Shown here piece after piece: positions 9,103-17,194 of a stretch of DNA of 64,000 nt. A program made the translations under genes and the position numbers. Source of the DNA: Pseudarthrobacter sp. (lineage in GTDB: Bacteria > Actinomycetota > Actinomycetes > Actinomycetales > Micrococcaceae); contig JAPSJV010000013.1 of the NCBI GenBank assembly GCA_031178005.1, forward strand, positions 1 to 64,000. Direction: 5' to 3'. The notes under the pieces are model-generated. The model saw only the letters and a list, made by a program, of their open reading frames with translations. It searched no databases and had not been told where the DNA came from. Positions within the stretch are counted from its first letter, which is position 1, and the number at the start of each line of letters is the position of its first letter.

Positions 9103-10788
9103 ATGCAGAACTTCCCAGGCGTGGGCGTGAGCCCCGGCCGCATCATCGGAATCATCCGCCAGATGCCCAAGCCGATCAGCGAACCTCCTGCCGGTGAACA
9201 GCTGGCCGCCGGCACCACTGCCGAGGACGCGATTGCAGCGCTCAAGGAAGCAGCGCAGGCCGTCCATGACGAGCTGAAGGCGCGCTCGGCATCTGCCATT
9301 GGCGACGGCAAGGCAGTCCTGGAAGCCACGGCGCTGATGGCCAAGGACACCATGCTGATCAAGGGCGCCTCCAAGCTCATTGCCCGCGGCACCTCCGGCG
9401 AGCGCGCCGTGTGGGAGTCCGGCGCTTCGGTGTCGGAGATGCTGCTGAACCTGGGCGGCTACATGGCCGAACGCGCTACCGACGTGCTGGACGTCCGCGC
9501 CCGAATTGTGGCGCAGCTCCGCGGTGTGCCCGCGCCGGGCATTCCGCAGTCCAACGAACCCTTTGTGCTGGTGGCCGAGGACCTGGCTCCTGCCGATACC
9601 GCCACCCTGGACCCCAACAAGGTCCAGGCCCTGGTCACGGCAGGCGGCGGACCGCAGTCACACACCGCCATCATTGCCCGCTCGCTGGGCCTGCCCGCCG
9701 TCGTGGCCGCTGCCGGCGTCGATGAACTTCCGGACGGCACCGAGGTGTATGTGGATGGTGCCGCCGGGACAATCACCGTGGACCCCGACGATTCCCTCCG
9801 CGCCGCCGCCGAAGCCTGGGCCACCACCGCATCGCTGCTGGCAGACTTCAGCGGAACGGGTTCGACGGCGGACGGGCACCTGGTGCCGTTGCTCGCCAAT
9901 GTCGGAGGTGCCAAGGATGCGGAGGCCGCCGCTGCCCTGGGCGCGCAGGGCGTGGGACTTTTCCGCACCGAGTTCTGCTTCCTGGAACGCGACAGTGAAC
10001 CCTCCGTGGAGGAGCAGGCCGCCGCGTACAAGGGTGTTTTTGATGCGTTCCCCGGCAAAAAGGTGGTGCTGCGGACCCTCGACGCCGGAGCGGACAAGCC
10101 GTTGCCGTTCCTCACCGACTCCACCGAGCCCAACCCGGCGCTGGGCGTCCGCGGCTACCGCACCGACTTCACCACACCCGGTGTGCTGGACCGGCAGCTG
10201 GAAGCCATCGCCTTGGCCGAAAAGGAATCCGAGGCGGACGTGTGGGTCATGGCCCCGATGATCTCCACCGCTGAAGAAGCCGCCCGGTTCGCTTCCATGT
10301 GCGCCGACGCCGGCATCCGCACCCCTGGCGTGATGGTGGAAGTTCCGTCCGCCGCACTGACCGCAGAGTCAATCCTGCGGGAGGTTGGCTTCGCCAGCCT
10401 GGGTACCAACGACCTCACCCAGTACGCCATGGCGGCGGACCGCCAGCTGGGCCCGCTGGCCAACCTCAACACCCCCTGGCAGCCCGCCGTCCTGCGGCTG
10501 GTGGGCCTCACGGTGGAAGGCTCCCGCGCAGAGGGCAGCAACAAACCCGTGGGCGTCTGCGGCGAGGCTGCCGCGGACCCGGCCCTGGCCGTCGTACTCA
10601 CCGGCCTGGGCGTCAGCACATTGTCCATGACAGCACGGTCCCTGGCCGCCGTCGCCGCTGTATTGAAGACCGTCACCCTGGCCGAGGCGCAGGAGCTCGC
10701 CAAGCTTGCGCTGACCGCCCCGAGCGCCACAGAAGCCCGGGCCTGGGTCCGGGCCAAGCTGCCGGTACTGGAGGAGCTGGGGCTTTAG
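9103..10788 (+). CDS. ptsI: PTS Enzyme I (PEP-protein phosphotransferase)
   Basis: A 561-residue cytosolic protein that takes phosphate from PEP and passes it to HPr. The N-terminal swivelling domain carries the active histidine in GGGPQSHTAIIARS (His187). The C-terminal PEP-binding barrel has FRTEFCFLERD, TLDAGADKP, GTNDLTQYAMAADR and the acid/base cysteine in PVGVCGEAA. GAGGACC precedes the ATG. It is divergent from the tetR-mtlA-mtlD operon and shares its control region. The gene for HPr is not next to it, so HPr must be encoded elsewhere. Confidence 0.95.
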   Translation: MQNFPGVGVSPGRIIGIIRQMPKPISEPPAGEQLAAGTTAEDAIAALKEAAQAVHDELKARSASAIGDGKAVLEATALMAKDTMLIKGASKLIARGTSGERAVWESGASVSEMLLNLGGYMAERATDVLDVRARIVAQLRGVPAPGIPQSNEPFVLVAEDLAPADTATLDPNKVQALVTAGGGPQSHTAIIARSLGLPAVVAAAGVDELPDGTEVYVDGAAGTITVDPDDSLRAAAEAWATTASLLADFSGTGSTADGHLVPLLANVGGAKDAEAAAALGAQGVGLFRTEFCFLERDSEPSVEEQAAAYKGVFDAFPGKKVVLRTLDAGADKPLPFLTDSTEPNPALGVRGYRTDFTTPGVLDRQLEAIALAEKESEADVWVMAPMISTAEEAARFASMCADAGIRTPGVMVEVPSAALTAESILREVGFASLGTNDLTQYAMAADRQLGPLANLNTPWQPAVLRLVGLTVEGSRAEGSNKPVGVCGEAAADPALAVVLTGLGVSTLSMTARSLAAVAAVLKTVTLAEAQELAKLALTAPSATEARAWVRAKLPVLEELGL

Positions 10789-10794
10789 GGGCTG

Positions 10795-10812
10795 CTGCCG
10801 GCTAGCCGGCAG
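10795..10812. terminator. 18-bp palindrome between ptsI and the molybdoenzyme gene
   Basis: CTGCCGGCTAGCCGGCAG is a perfect palindrome 6 bp after the ptsI stop. It contains the TAG stop of the convergent gene (10802-10804). A second GCCTGCCGGC follows at 10817-10826. It probably forms a hairpin in both transcripts, but there is no T-tract on either side, so intrinsic termination is unproven. Confidence 0.45.
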
Positions 10813-13102
10813 GAACGCCTGCCGGCTCCAGCCGGACCACGATTCCCTTGGCCGTGGGCTGGTTACTGCCCACGGCGACGCTGTCGAGGGGCAGCAGGAC
10901 ATTCGTTTCGGGATAGTAGGCCGCGGCACAGCCGGCCGGCGTCGGGTAGGCCACAACCTGGAAGTCTCCCGCACGGCGTTCCACGCCACCGTCCCACACG
11001 CTGACCAGGTCCACCCGCTGCCCCTCGGTCAAACCAAGCCCCTCGATGTCTCCGGGACTGACCAGGACGACCCTGCGGCTTCCGTGGATTCCCCGGTAAC
11101 GGTCGTTATCGGTGTAGGGAATGGTGTTCCACTGGTCGTGGGAGCGCAGGGTCTGCAACACCAGGTGCCCTTCCGGGGCTTCCGACATCTCCCAGGCGTT
11201 GCAGGTGAACAACGCCTTGCCAACGCGGTTGGGGTACACGCCCTCGTTCACCGGATTTGGCAACCTGATGCCGCCCGGACGGACAACCCTGCGGTTGAAG
11301 TCGTGGAAGCCCGCGATCACCTTGGAGATGCGGTCGCGGATGATCCCGTAATCCGCCTCGAACTGGTCCCAGGGAATATCCGCCTTCCCGTCAAGGGTCC
11401 TGCGGGCGAGCCGGCACAGGATGGCGACTTCACTGAGCAGTGTCCGGGAGGCAGGTTCCAGCCGCCCCTGCGAAGTGTGCACCTCGCTCATGGAATTTTC
11501 CACTGTGATGAACTGCTCTCCGGTAGCCTGGATGTCCCGTTCCGTCCGGCCAAGGGCAGGGAGAATGAGCGCAGTCTGCCCGCAGACCGTATGGGATCTG
11601 TTGAGCTTGGTGGAGATCTGCACGGTGAGCCGGCACTGCCGGATGGCGTCTTCCGTGACGTCACTGTCCGGCGCCGCCCGGACGAAGTTACCCGCCGCGC
11701 CGAGGAACACCTTGATCCGGCCGTCCCGCATGGCCCTGATCGCGTTCACGGCATCCAGCCCATGGGTACGGGGAGGTTCAAACCCGAATTCGTGCTGCAG
11801 TGCGTCGAGGAACGTGTCCGGCATCCGTTCCCAGATTCCCATGGTGCGGTCACCCTGGACATTGCTGTGGCCGCGCACCGGGCAGGCGCCGGCCCCGGAC
11901 TTACCCAGGTTGCCGCGCAGCATGAGGAAATTCACGATCTCGCGGACCGTGGCCACCCCGTGCCGCTGCTGGGTTACGCCCATGGCCCAGCAGACAATGA
12001 CGCGCCGGCTGGCCAGCACCCGGTCCCGCACCCGTTCGATCTCCTCCATGGGCAGGCCGGTGGCGGTGAGGATGTCCTCCCAGGAAATGGTGCGCGCATG
12101 CCGGGCGAACTCGTCAAAGCCGCTGGTATTGGCGCCGATGAAGTCCTGGTCCAGCACCATGCCCGGCCTGGCGTCCTCGGCTTCAAGCAGGAACCGGTTC
12201 AGGCCCTGGAACAGGGCCAGGTCACCGCCGCTGCGGATCTGCAGGAACTGATCGGCAATCTGGACGCCGCGCCCAATGACACCCCGGACGTTCTGCGGAT
12301 TCTTGAACCGGAGCAGCCCGGCTTCCGGCAGCGGATTCACGGCGATGATATGTGCCCCGTTGTCTTTGGCCTCTTCCAAGGCAGACAGTTGCCGCGGATG
12401 GTTGCTTCCGGGGTTCTGGCCGACCAGGAAAATGAGGTCGGCATGGTGAAGATCCTCCAGGCTCACGGTGCCCTTGCCCGTCCCGAGGGTCTCGGACAGC
12501 GCATAGCCGCTGGACTCGTGGCACATGTTGCTGCAGTCGGGCAGATTGTTGGTGCCAAACGCCCTGGCAAAGAGCTGGAGGAGGAACGCGCCCTCATTGC
12601 TGACCCGGCCCGACGTGTAGAACACAGCCTCATCCGGTGAATCGAGCCCCTTCAGCTCGTCGGCCAGCAACCCGAGGGCGTCGTCCCAGCTGATGGGCTC
12701 GTAGTAGTCCGAATCGGGCCGCTTGACCATCGGCGCGGTGAGCCGGCCCTGCTGGTTCAGCCCCAAGTCGGACTGCTTATCCAGGTCGGAGACTGAATGC
12801 CGGCGGAAGAAATCGGCGGTAACACGCCGCGACGTTGCCTCATCATTGATGTGCTTGGCGCCATTCTCGCAATACTCATTGAGCTGCCGGTGCCCTGGCG
12901 ATGGGTCGGCCCAGGCACAACCAGGACAATCAATCCCGTTCACCTGGTTGATGTTGAGCAGCGTCACTCCTACCCGCAGCGGAGACGTCTCATCCAGCGA
13001 ATACTCCAACGCATGCGTCACCGCGGGCACGCCCGCCGCCCACTGCTTCGGCGCAGTCGTCTTCAGCTGTTCGTTGCGCTCTTCTTTCGGGGCCTTCTTC
13101 AT
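10802..13102 (-). CDS. FdhF/YdeP family molybdopterin oxidoreductase
   Basis: A protein of about 766 residues of the formate-dehydrogenase-alpha-like family that includes E. coli YdeP. The N-terminus has GIDCPGCAWADPSP, typical of this family, then an Fdh-like core with DCSNMCHESSGYALSETLG, FLVGQNPGSNHPRQL, and the cofactor region GNLGKSGAGACPVRGHSNVQG. The C-terminal molybdopterin dinucleotide domain begins near TLRSHDQWNTIPYT. The start at 13102 (MKKAPKE) is uncertain; AGGAGA lies 14 nt upstream and the frame is open to 13171. The physiological substrate of this family is not established; YdeP is tied to acid resistance. No partner electron-transfer subunit is adjacent. Confidence 0.85.
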   Translation of the reverse strand: MKKAPKEERNEQLKTTAPKQWAAGVPAVTHALEYSLDETSPLRVGVTLLNINQVNGIDCPGCAWADPSPGHRQLNEYCENGAKHINDEATSRRVTADFFRRHSVSDLDKQSDLGLNQQGRLTAPMVKRPDSDYYEPISWDDALGLLADELKGLDSPDEAVFYTSGRVSNEGAFLLQLFARAFGTNNLPDCSNMCHESSGYALSETLGTGKGTVSLEDLHHADLIFLVGQNPGSNHPRQLSALEEAKDNGAHIIAVNPLPEAGLLRFKNPQNVRGVIGRGVQIADQFLQIRSGGDLALFQGLNRFLLEAEDARPGMVLDQDFIGANTSGFDEFARHARTISWEDILTATGLPMEEIERVRDRVLASRRVIVCWAMGVTQQRHGVATVREIVNFLMLRGNLGKSGAGACPVRGHSNVQGDRTMGIWERMPDTFLDALQHEFGFEPPRTHGLDAVNAIRAMRDGRIKVFLGAAGNFVRAAPDSDVTEDAIRQCRLTVQISTKLNRSHTVCGQTALILPALGRTERDIQATGEQFITVENSMSEVHTSQGRLEPASRTLLSEVAILCRLARRTLDGKADIPWDQFEADYGIIRDRISKVIAGFHDFNRRVVRPGGIRLPNPVNEGVYPNRVGKALFTCNAWEMSEAPEGHLVLQTLRSHDQWNTIPYTDNDRYRGIHGSRRVVLVSPGDIEGLGLTEGQRVDLVSVWDGGVERRAGDFQVVAYPTPAGCAAAYYPETNVLLPLDSVAVGSNQPTAKGIVVRLEPAGVPAG

Positions 13103-13155
13103 CGCGTCACTCGCTCTCTCCTGACGGTACCGGCGGGCCGGCTGCTTCAGTTGGG

Positions 13156-13698
13156 TCAGCCGACCGGCCAACGGGGCACACGGCTCCTGGGCGGCTCCGG
13201 TTCCGAGGGGTGGACGTGGCCGTTCCTGATGACGCCGCGCCAGGCCCCGCCCTCCTGGCCGACGCTCTCAATGAACTCCTTGAAGTGGCACAGTTCGCTG
13301 TGAACCACGCGCCGGGCCAGCCCCGGAACCTGGCTGACCAGGCCAACCAGTCCGCGTGGCTCGATCTGCAGACGTACCGACACGGTGGTGCTGTCCGAGC
13401 CCGAGTCCGAGGGACGGAATACCACTTCGCCCCGTTGGTTGAACCGACGGTCCAGGCTTCGCCACGCCACCAGGGAATCGGGCAACTGATCCACGATCTC
13501 CGCGTCGAATTCGTGCCGCCAGGGTCCAAAGCCGATGACCCAATGGGAAAGATTGGGACGGATCTGGTCGACGTCCTTCACCACGGTCGCGAAGCGCGGG
13601 AAGCTTTCAAACTGGGTCCACTGGTTGTAGGCGGTGCCAACCGGAACGTTGAGATCAATGGACTCGTCAACGGTGAGTATCTGCATAGCTGCCACCAT
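13156..13698 (-). CDS. SRPBCC (polyketide cyclase/START-like) protein
   Basis: A 180-residue protein. Its first 140 residues fit the SRPBCC helix-grip fold of the cyclase/dehydrase type: VDESIDLNVPVGTAYNQWTQ, then FPRFATVVKDVDQIRPN and LVAWRSLDRRFNQRGEV. These proteins bind hydrophobic ligands or lipids in a deep pocket; a role as membrane or stress protein is common but undefined. The tail is proline/arginine-rich and probably disordered. It lies 53 bp upstream of the molybdoenzyme on the same strand, so the two may be co-transcribed. Alternative start at 13686. Confidence 0.75.
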   Translation of the reverse strand: MVAAMQILTVDESIDLNVPVGTAYNQWTQFESFPRFATVVKDVDQIRPNLSHWVIGFGPWRHEFDAEIVDQLPDSLVAWRSLDRRFNQRGEVVFRPSDSGSDSTTVSVRLQIEPRGLVGLVSQVPGLARRVVHSELCHFKEFIESVGQEGGAWRGVIRNGHVHPSEPEPPRSRVPRWPVG

Positions 13699-13814
13699 GC
13701 CGTCCTGGGTCGTTTCCTGGAGATATCACCGGAGTCCGACGCCGTGCCGGTGCATCCGGTACTTTCAACCGATTCTGCCACGCCCCACAGCGCCATGAAC
13801 AGGGCACGCAGTCC

Positions 13815-14888
13815 TTAGCGCCTGCGAATCCACTGGTCACGGTTCGAGTCCCGCCGCCAGGCCTGCCTGGGGCCTTCCCATTCACGGGCTACATCCGTGA
13901 GCCAGAGGGTGCTGTCCGGGTCCCAGCCTGCGATGACGGTTGCTGTGTCCGCATCAACCGCGAGCGCGCGGCCGGCAGCACTGAGGTATCCAAGGACGGT
14001 CAGGTGCACGGCGTCCCACTCTGCAGCAACCTTTTCCCAGTCCGGGATCACCCATCTTCCGTGGCGTCCGGTGGTGCGGAACCAGTCATGCCGGCGCGAC
14101 GCCGTGACGTCAAGGGGGTAGTGACGGCAGAGGGCCAGCCAGCCTTCGGCCGTGCAGACTTCCAGCGTCCGGCCGATCCCGCGGACCGGGATGACTGTGG
14201 CGTGCTCCCAGCCGAGGCTGTCTTCAACCAGGCTCAGGCCTGTGGGCACTTTACCCACAGTCTGGATGACCCCGTGCGGGATGGACCACCACGTTCCACC
14301 CCAGTTTGCTGCGGGGTCTTTGGGGCGTTCACGCTCCGCCTGCACTTCCTCCGCGCGGGTCTTCTCCGCCCAGTCGGCCAACGTCTTCCCTGGATTTTTT
14401 GGCAGCGGTGCAGGGTCCTCGGCCACCCGCCAATCGACTGCCCACTGTTCTATGCTCCGCGGCTCCGGCCACCACTGTGCTGAGGGTGCCGCAACAACCT
14501 GTTCGGCGATCCGGAACAACGCGGCCGTAATCTCCGGGAGCGCTGCCAGCACATCCTCGCCGTCAGGTGGTTGCCAGTAGCGCGCGTTGTCCACGGAGCG
14601 TTGCAGGGCGGCCTGGAGCGAGGGATCGTCCAATCCGGAGAGCTTCAGGGCAGCCATCCTCTCCACGAACCCTTCCAACGACGGCGCCGGCGGTTCTGCA
14701 ACACCAGACCCGGTTGAGGAAAAAGTCAGTTGGACCCTCGACGTTCCTTTGCCGGGATCCTGTTCATGGGCCAGCCAGAACACAGCGTTCCTGACCTCCT
14801 GATCCGCCTCCATCGCGAGCTCGAGGCACAGCCTCCGCCCGCGAGGCCCGGCCAGCAGCAGTTGCTGGGTGTTGCTGTGACCGCTCAT
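13815..14888 (-). CDS. Hypothetical protein, 357 residues
   Basis: I do not recognise a family. The start at 14888 (MSGHSNTQQLLLAG) has GGTGAAGCT just before it. The protein is rich in Trp and Pro, lacks a signal peptide and membrane segments, and has the look of a SUKH-like or other actinobacterial housekeeping hypothetical. Notable stretches are GPRGRRLCLELAMEAD, WWSIPHGVIQTVGKVPTG and HRHDWFRTTGRHGRW-type aromatic/basic patches. It lies 4 nt downstream of an acetyltransferase gene on the same strand, so the two are almost certainly one transcript and perhaps translationally coupled. Confidence 0.7.
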   Translation of the reverse strand: MSGHSNTQQLLLAGPRGRRLCLELAMEADQEVRNAVFWLAHEQDPGKGTSRVQLTFSSTGSGVAEPPAPSLEGFVERMAALKLSGLDDPSLQAALQRSVDNARYWQPPDGEDVLAALPEITAALFRIAEQVVAAPSAQWWPEPRSIEQWAVDWRVAEDPAPLPKNPGKTLADWAEKTRAEEVQAERERPKDPAANWGGTWWSIPHGVIQTVGKVPTGLSLVEDSLGWEHATVIPVRGIGRTLEVCTAEGWLALCRHYPLDVTASRRHDWFRTTGRHGRWVIPDWEKVAAEWDAVHLTVLGYLSAAGRALAVDADTATVIAGWDPDSTLWLTDVAREWEGPRQAWRRDSNRDQWIRRR

Positions 14889-14892
14889 AGCT

Positions 14893-15693
14893 TCACCGCC
14901 GCCACTGATACGGCGTGGTGGTTGAGACTTTAATGAGTCCACTGCGTTCAAGGATCGGCCGGGAAAACTCGCTCGACTCGCTGTAGATAAGCCTCTTTCC
15001 CCTCTCCAATGCTGACCGGGCCCGCCGCGCCGTCAGGGCCCGGTAGATTCCGCGGCCGCGCCACACCGGGCGCGTTGCACCGCCCCAGATGCCGGCGAAG
15101 ATGGTGCCTCGGACCGGTTCCAGGCGGCCGGCGCTGACAATTTCTCCCTCGGCTTCAGCCGCCCAGAGCTCCATTCCGTCGTTCAGCGCCAGGCGCCGCA
15201 GCAGGGCGTCCGCCGTCTCGTCCGAGGCCGGCTCACCGAAGACCTCGTCCTGCATGGCATTCATCGCCCGCACGTCCGCTTCGGCGCTCATGCGGCGCAG
15301 GGTCACCCCGGCAGGCAGCGGAATGTCCACACTGAGTGCACTGGCCTCGCCGATCATGATCGATTCCGGTTCATCCTGCGCGAAGCCGTTCTGCAGCAAT
15401 GCCTCATGCAGGCCGGGCGCATCGTCGTGCCCCCGGACCTTCCACTCGACCCGCGAGATTCCAGGATCAGCCCGGTAGTATGCGATCACCTCGCCGACCA
15501 GCCGCCTGATGGCCTCCCCGTCCGCACCCCCGAGGTCCCGGTAGGTGACAAAGCCCCGCCCATGCACAAAGGTCACCAGGCGCAAGGGACCGTGTTGAAT
15601 GACGTTGACTGCACCGGGCGTCTCAGCATCCGTGCGCAGGTGTTCGTCATACGCGGCAAGGAAACGGGCGGCGCGGTCATCGGTTCCGGTCAT
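14893..15693 (-). CDS. GNAT family N-acetyltransferase
   Basis: A 266-residue protein. The C-terminal half is a GNAT domain, with the acetyl-CoA loop in TRPVWRGRGIYRALTARRA and the preceding IVSAGRLEPVRGTIFAGIWGG strand. The N-terminal half is a degenerate second GNAT-like domain (VEWKVRGHDDAPGLHEALLQNGF), giving a two-domain form common in actinobacteria. The acceptor is unknown. It is immediately followed, 4 nt away, by the unknown 357-residue gene. Confidence 0.85.
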   Translation of the reverse strand: MTGTDDRAARFLAAYDEHLRTDAETPGAVNVIQHGPLRLVTFVHGRGFVTYRDLGGADGEAIRRLVGEVIAYYRADPGISRVEWKVRGHDDAPGLHEALLQNGFAQDEPESIMIGEASALSVDIPLPAGVTLRRMSAEADVRAMNAMQDEVFGEPASDETADALLRRLALNDGMELWAAEAEGEIVSAGRLEPVRGTIFAGIWGGATRPVWRGRGIYRALTARRARSALERGKRLIYSESSEFSRPILERSGLIKVSTTTPYQWRR

Positions 15694-15732
15694 GCCCTGA
15701 GCCTACTGCCGGGTAATGGAATCCGAGCCAGG

Positions 15733-16386
15733 TCACTGCGGCATCCTGGGATCTTCGGTGGGATCGACGTACATCCGCGGGCAGCCCCGCTCCGCCGCCT
15801 CGGGGCGCAGCTCGTAGTGCCAGGGCTCGTTCAGGTAGATCTGGCACAGCCCGTAACTGGAACCGTAGCGGGACAACCAGTCCGTGGCATCCGCTCCCCC
15901 AATGTCCACGGCACTCCCGGAGACGTGCGGAGAGGTCTCCGCCGTTGCCACCCACCGGGCCGCTTCGGCTGCTGACCCATAGTCGGAGACGGCCGCCCGA
16001 AGAAGTTCGTTCTGGTAGTCGGCGGAGCGCCAGCCGCTGTTGACGTGGACTGTGACGCCAGCCATCGCGGCATCGGCCGCGGCCTCCGTCAGCTGTTCAC
16101 GCAAAGCCGGATCCAAGTTGGCGATGCCCGCATAATTGTCGTCCAGCACTGTCACACCGTCCGGAAGGACGCCGTCGGCCTTGGTGATGATGCCGTCAGG
16201 CCCAATATCGGCCCCGATGCGCAAATCCCGGGTATCAAGGGCCGGCCAGGCAGTTGACCCCGCCGATGACGAGGCCGACAGGTACGCCAACGATCCGATG
16301 ACCCCGGCGATGACGACTGTTATGGCAAGGAGCAGGTATCTGGGTACCCGGCTCGCAGGTGCACGTTCTGATGCGTAGTGATTCAT
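15733..16386 (-). CDS. VanY-like D-Ala-D-Ala carboxypeptidase (M15)
   Basis: A 217-residue membrane-anchored zinc peptidase. Residues 14-37 form an N-terminal membrane anchor, so the catalytic domain lies outside. The M15 site is complete: the SGWRSADYQ substrate loop, His154 and Asp161 in SPHVSGSAVDIGG, and Glu187 and His190 in NEPWHYE. It should trim the terminal D-Ala from peptidoglycan stems. GAAAGGC precedes the ATG at 16386. It is divergent from a VanRS-like two-component system across an 88-bp control region, so regulation by that system is likely. No vanH, vanA or vanX gene is present, so vancomycin resistance cannot be inferred. Confidence 0.88.
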   Translation of the reverse strand: MNHYASERAPASRVPRYLLLAITVVIAGVIGSLAYLSASSSAGSTAWPALDTRDLRIGADIGPDGIITKADGVLPDGVTVLDDNYAGIANLDPALREQLTEAAADAAMAGVTVHVNSGWRSADYQNELLRAAVSDYGSAAEAARWVATAETSPHVSGSAVDIGGADATDWLSRYGSSYGLCQIYLNEPWHYELRPEAAERGCPRMYVDPTEDPRMPQ

Positions 16387-16422
16387 GCCTTTCAGTGAAG
16401 ACCGCAGCTTGTTGCCTGCGCG

Positions 16423-16452
16423 TATGCGGTTTTTGATATGCCCGCGATATGC
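16423..16452. promoter_or_regulatory. TATGC repeats in the vanY/response-regulator control region
   Basis: Three TATGC pentamers start at 16423, 16437 and 16448, within the 88 bp between the divergent genes. The last two extend to GATATGC. Repeats with roughly one-turn spacing are what an OmpR/PhoB-type regulator would bind as a dimer row. This is positional inference only. Confidence 0.4.
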
Positions 16453-16474
16453 GCAGCGCCGTAGCATCTGAAGC

Positions 16475-17194
16475 ATGCGTGTGCTGATCGTCGAGGACGA
16501 GCCCTTTATGGCAGAAGCCATCCGCGACGGTTTGCGCCTGGAAGCCATCGCCGCGGACATTGCCGGTGACGGCGGAACAGCACTGGAACTGTTGAGCCTC
16601 AATACCTACGACATCGCCATCCTGGACCGCGACATTCCCGGTCCTTCCGGCGACGAGGTTGCACAGAACATCGTCGTGTCCGGCAGCGGCGTCCAGATCC
16701 TGATGCTTACCGCGGCCCACCGGATTGATGACAAGGTGTCCGGGTTTGAGCTCGGCGCCGACGACTACCTCACCAAACCCTTCGAGCTGCGCGAGCTGGT
16801 GATGCGGCTGCGGGCCCTGCACCGCAGGCGGGCGCACACCAGGCCGCCCGTAAGGGAGATCGCCGGCCTGCGGGTAGACCCGTTCCGCCGGGAAGTTTAC
16901 CGGGACGGCCGGTACGTCGCGCTGACCAGGAAGCAGTTCGCGGTGCTGGAAGTCCTGGTTGCCGCTGAGGGCGGGGTCATCAGTGCCGAGGAACTGCTGG
17001 AGCGGGCCTGGGACGAGAACGCCGATCCGTTCACCAACGCCGTCCGCATCACCGTTTCCACCCTGCGCAAACGCCTCGGCATCCCCTGGCTTATCGCCAC
17101 CGTACCCGGGGTCGGCTACCGCATCGATACCGGGCAGGACGACGACGGCGGCACCAGTCCGAGTGCCGAAAGCGGCGGGGACGCGCGTGGTTAG
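16475..17194 (+). CDS. OmpR/VanR-like response regulator
   Basis: A 239-residue regulator. The receiver domain starts MRVLIVEDEPFMAEAI with acidic residues 7-9; the phosphoacceptor is Asp51 in AILDRDIPGPSGD, and Lys near 101 lies in LTKPFELREL. The C-terminal winged helix (residues 125-225) ends with RKRLGIPWLIATVPGVGYRI. It overlaps its kinase gene by 8 bp. The AILDRDIPG signature and divergent vanY-like gene resemble VanR-type systems, so it probably senses cell-wall state through its partner kinase. Confidence 0.92.
   Translation: MRVLIVEDEPFMAEAIRDGLRLEAIAADIAGDGGTALELLSLNTYDIAILDRDIPGPSGDEVAQNIVVSGSGVQILMLTAAHRIDDKVSGFELGADDYLTKPFELRELVMRLRALHRRRAHTRPPVREIAGLRVDPFRREVYRDGRYVALTRKQFAVLEVLVAAEGGVISAEELLERAWDENADPFTNAVRITVSTLRKRLGIPWLIATVPGVGYRIDTGQDDDGGTSPSAESGGDARG

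Noticed and set aside
11084..12640. 518-codon plus-strand open frame opposite the molybdoenzyme gene
   Set aside because: It lies wholly antisense to a well-supported gene, has no ribosome-binding site or recognisable domain, and is the usual result of high GC at third positions.
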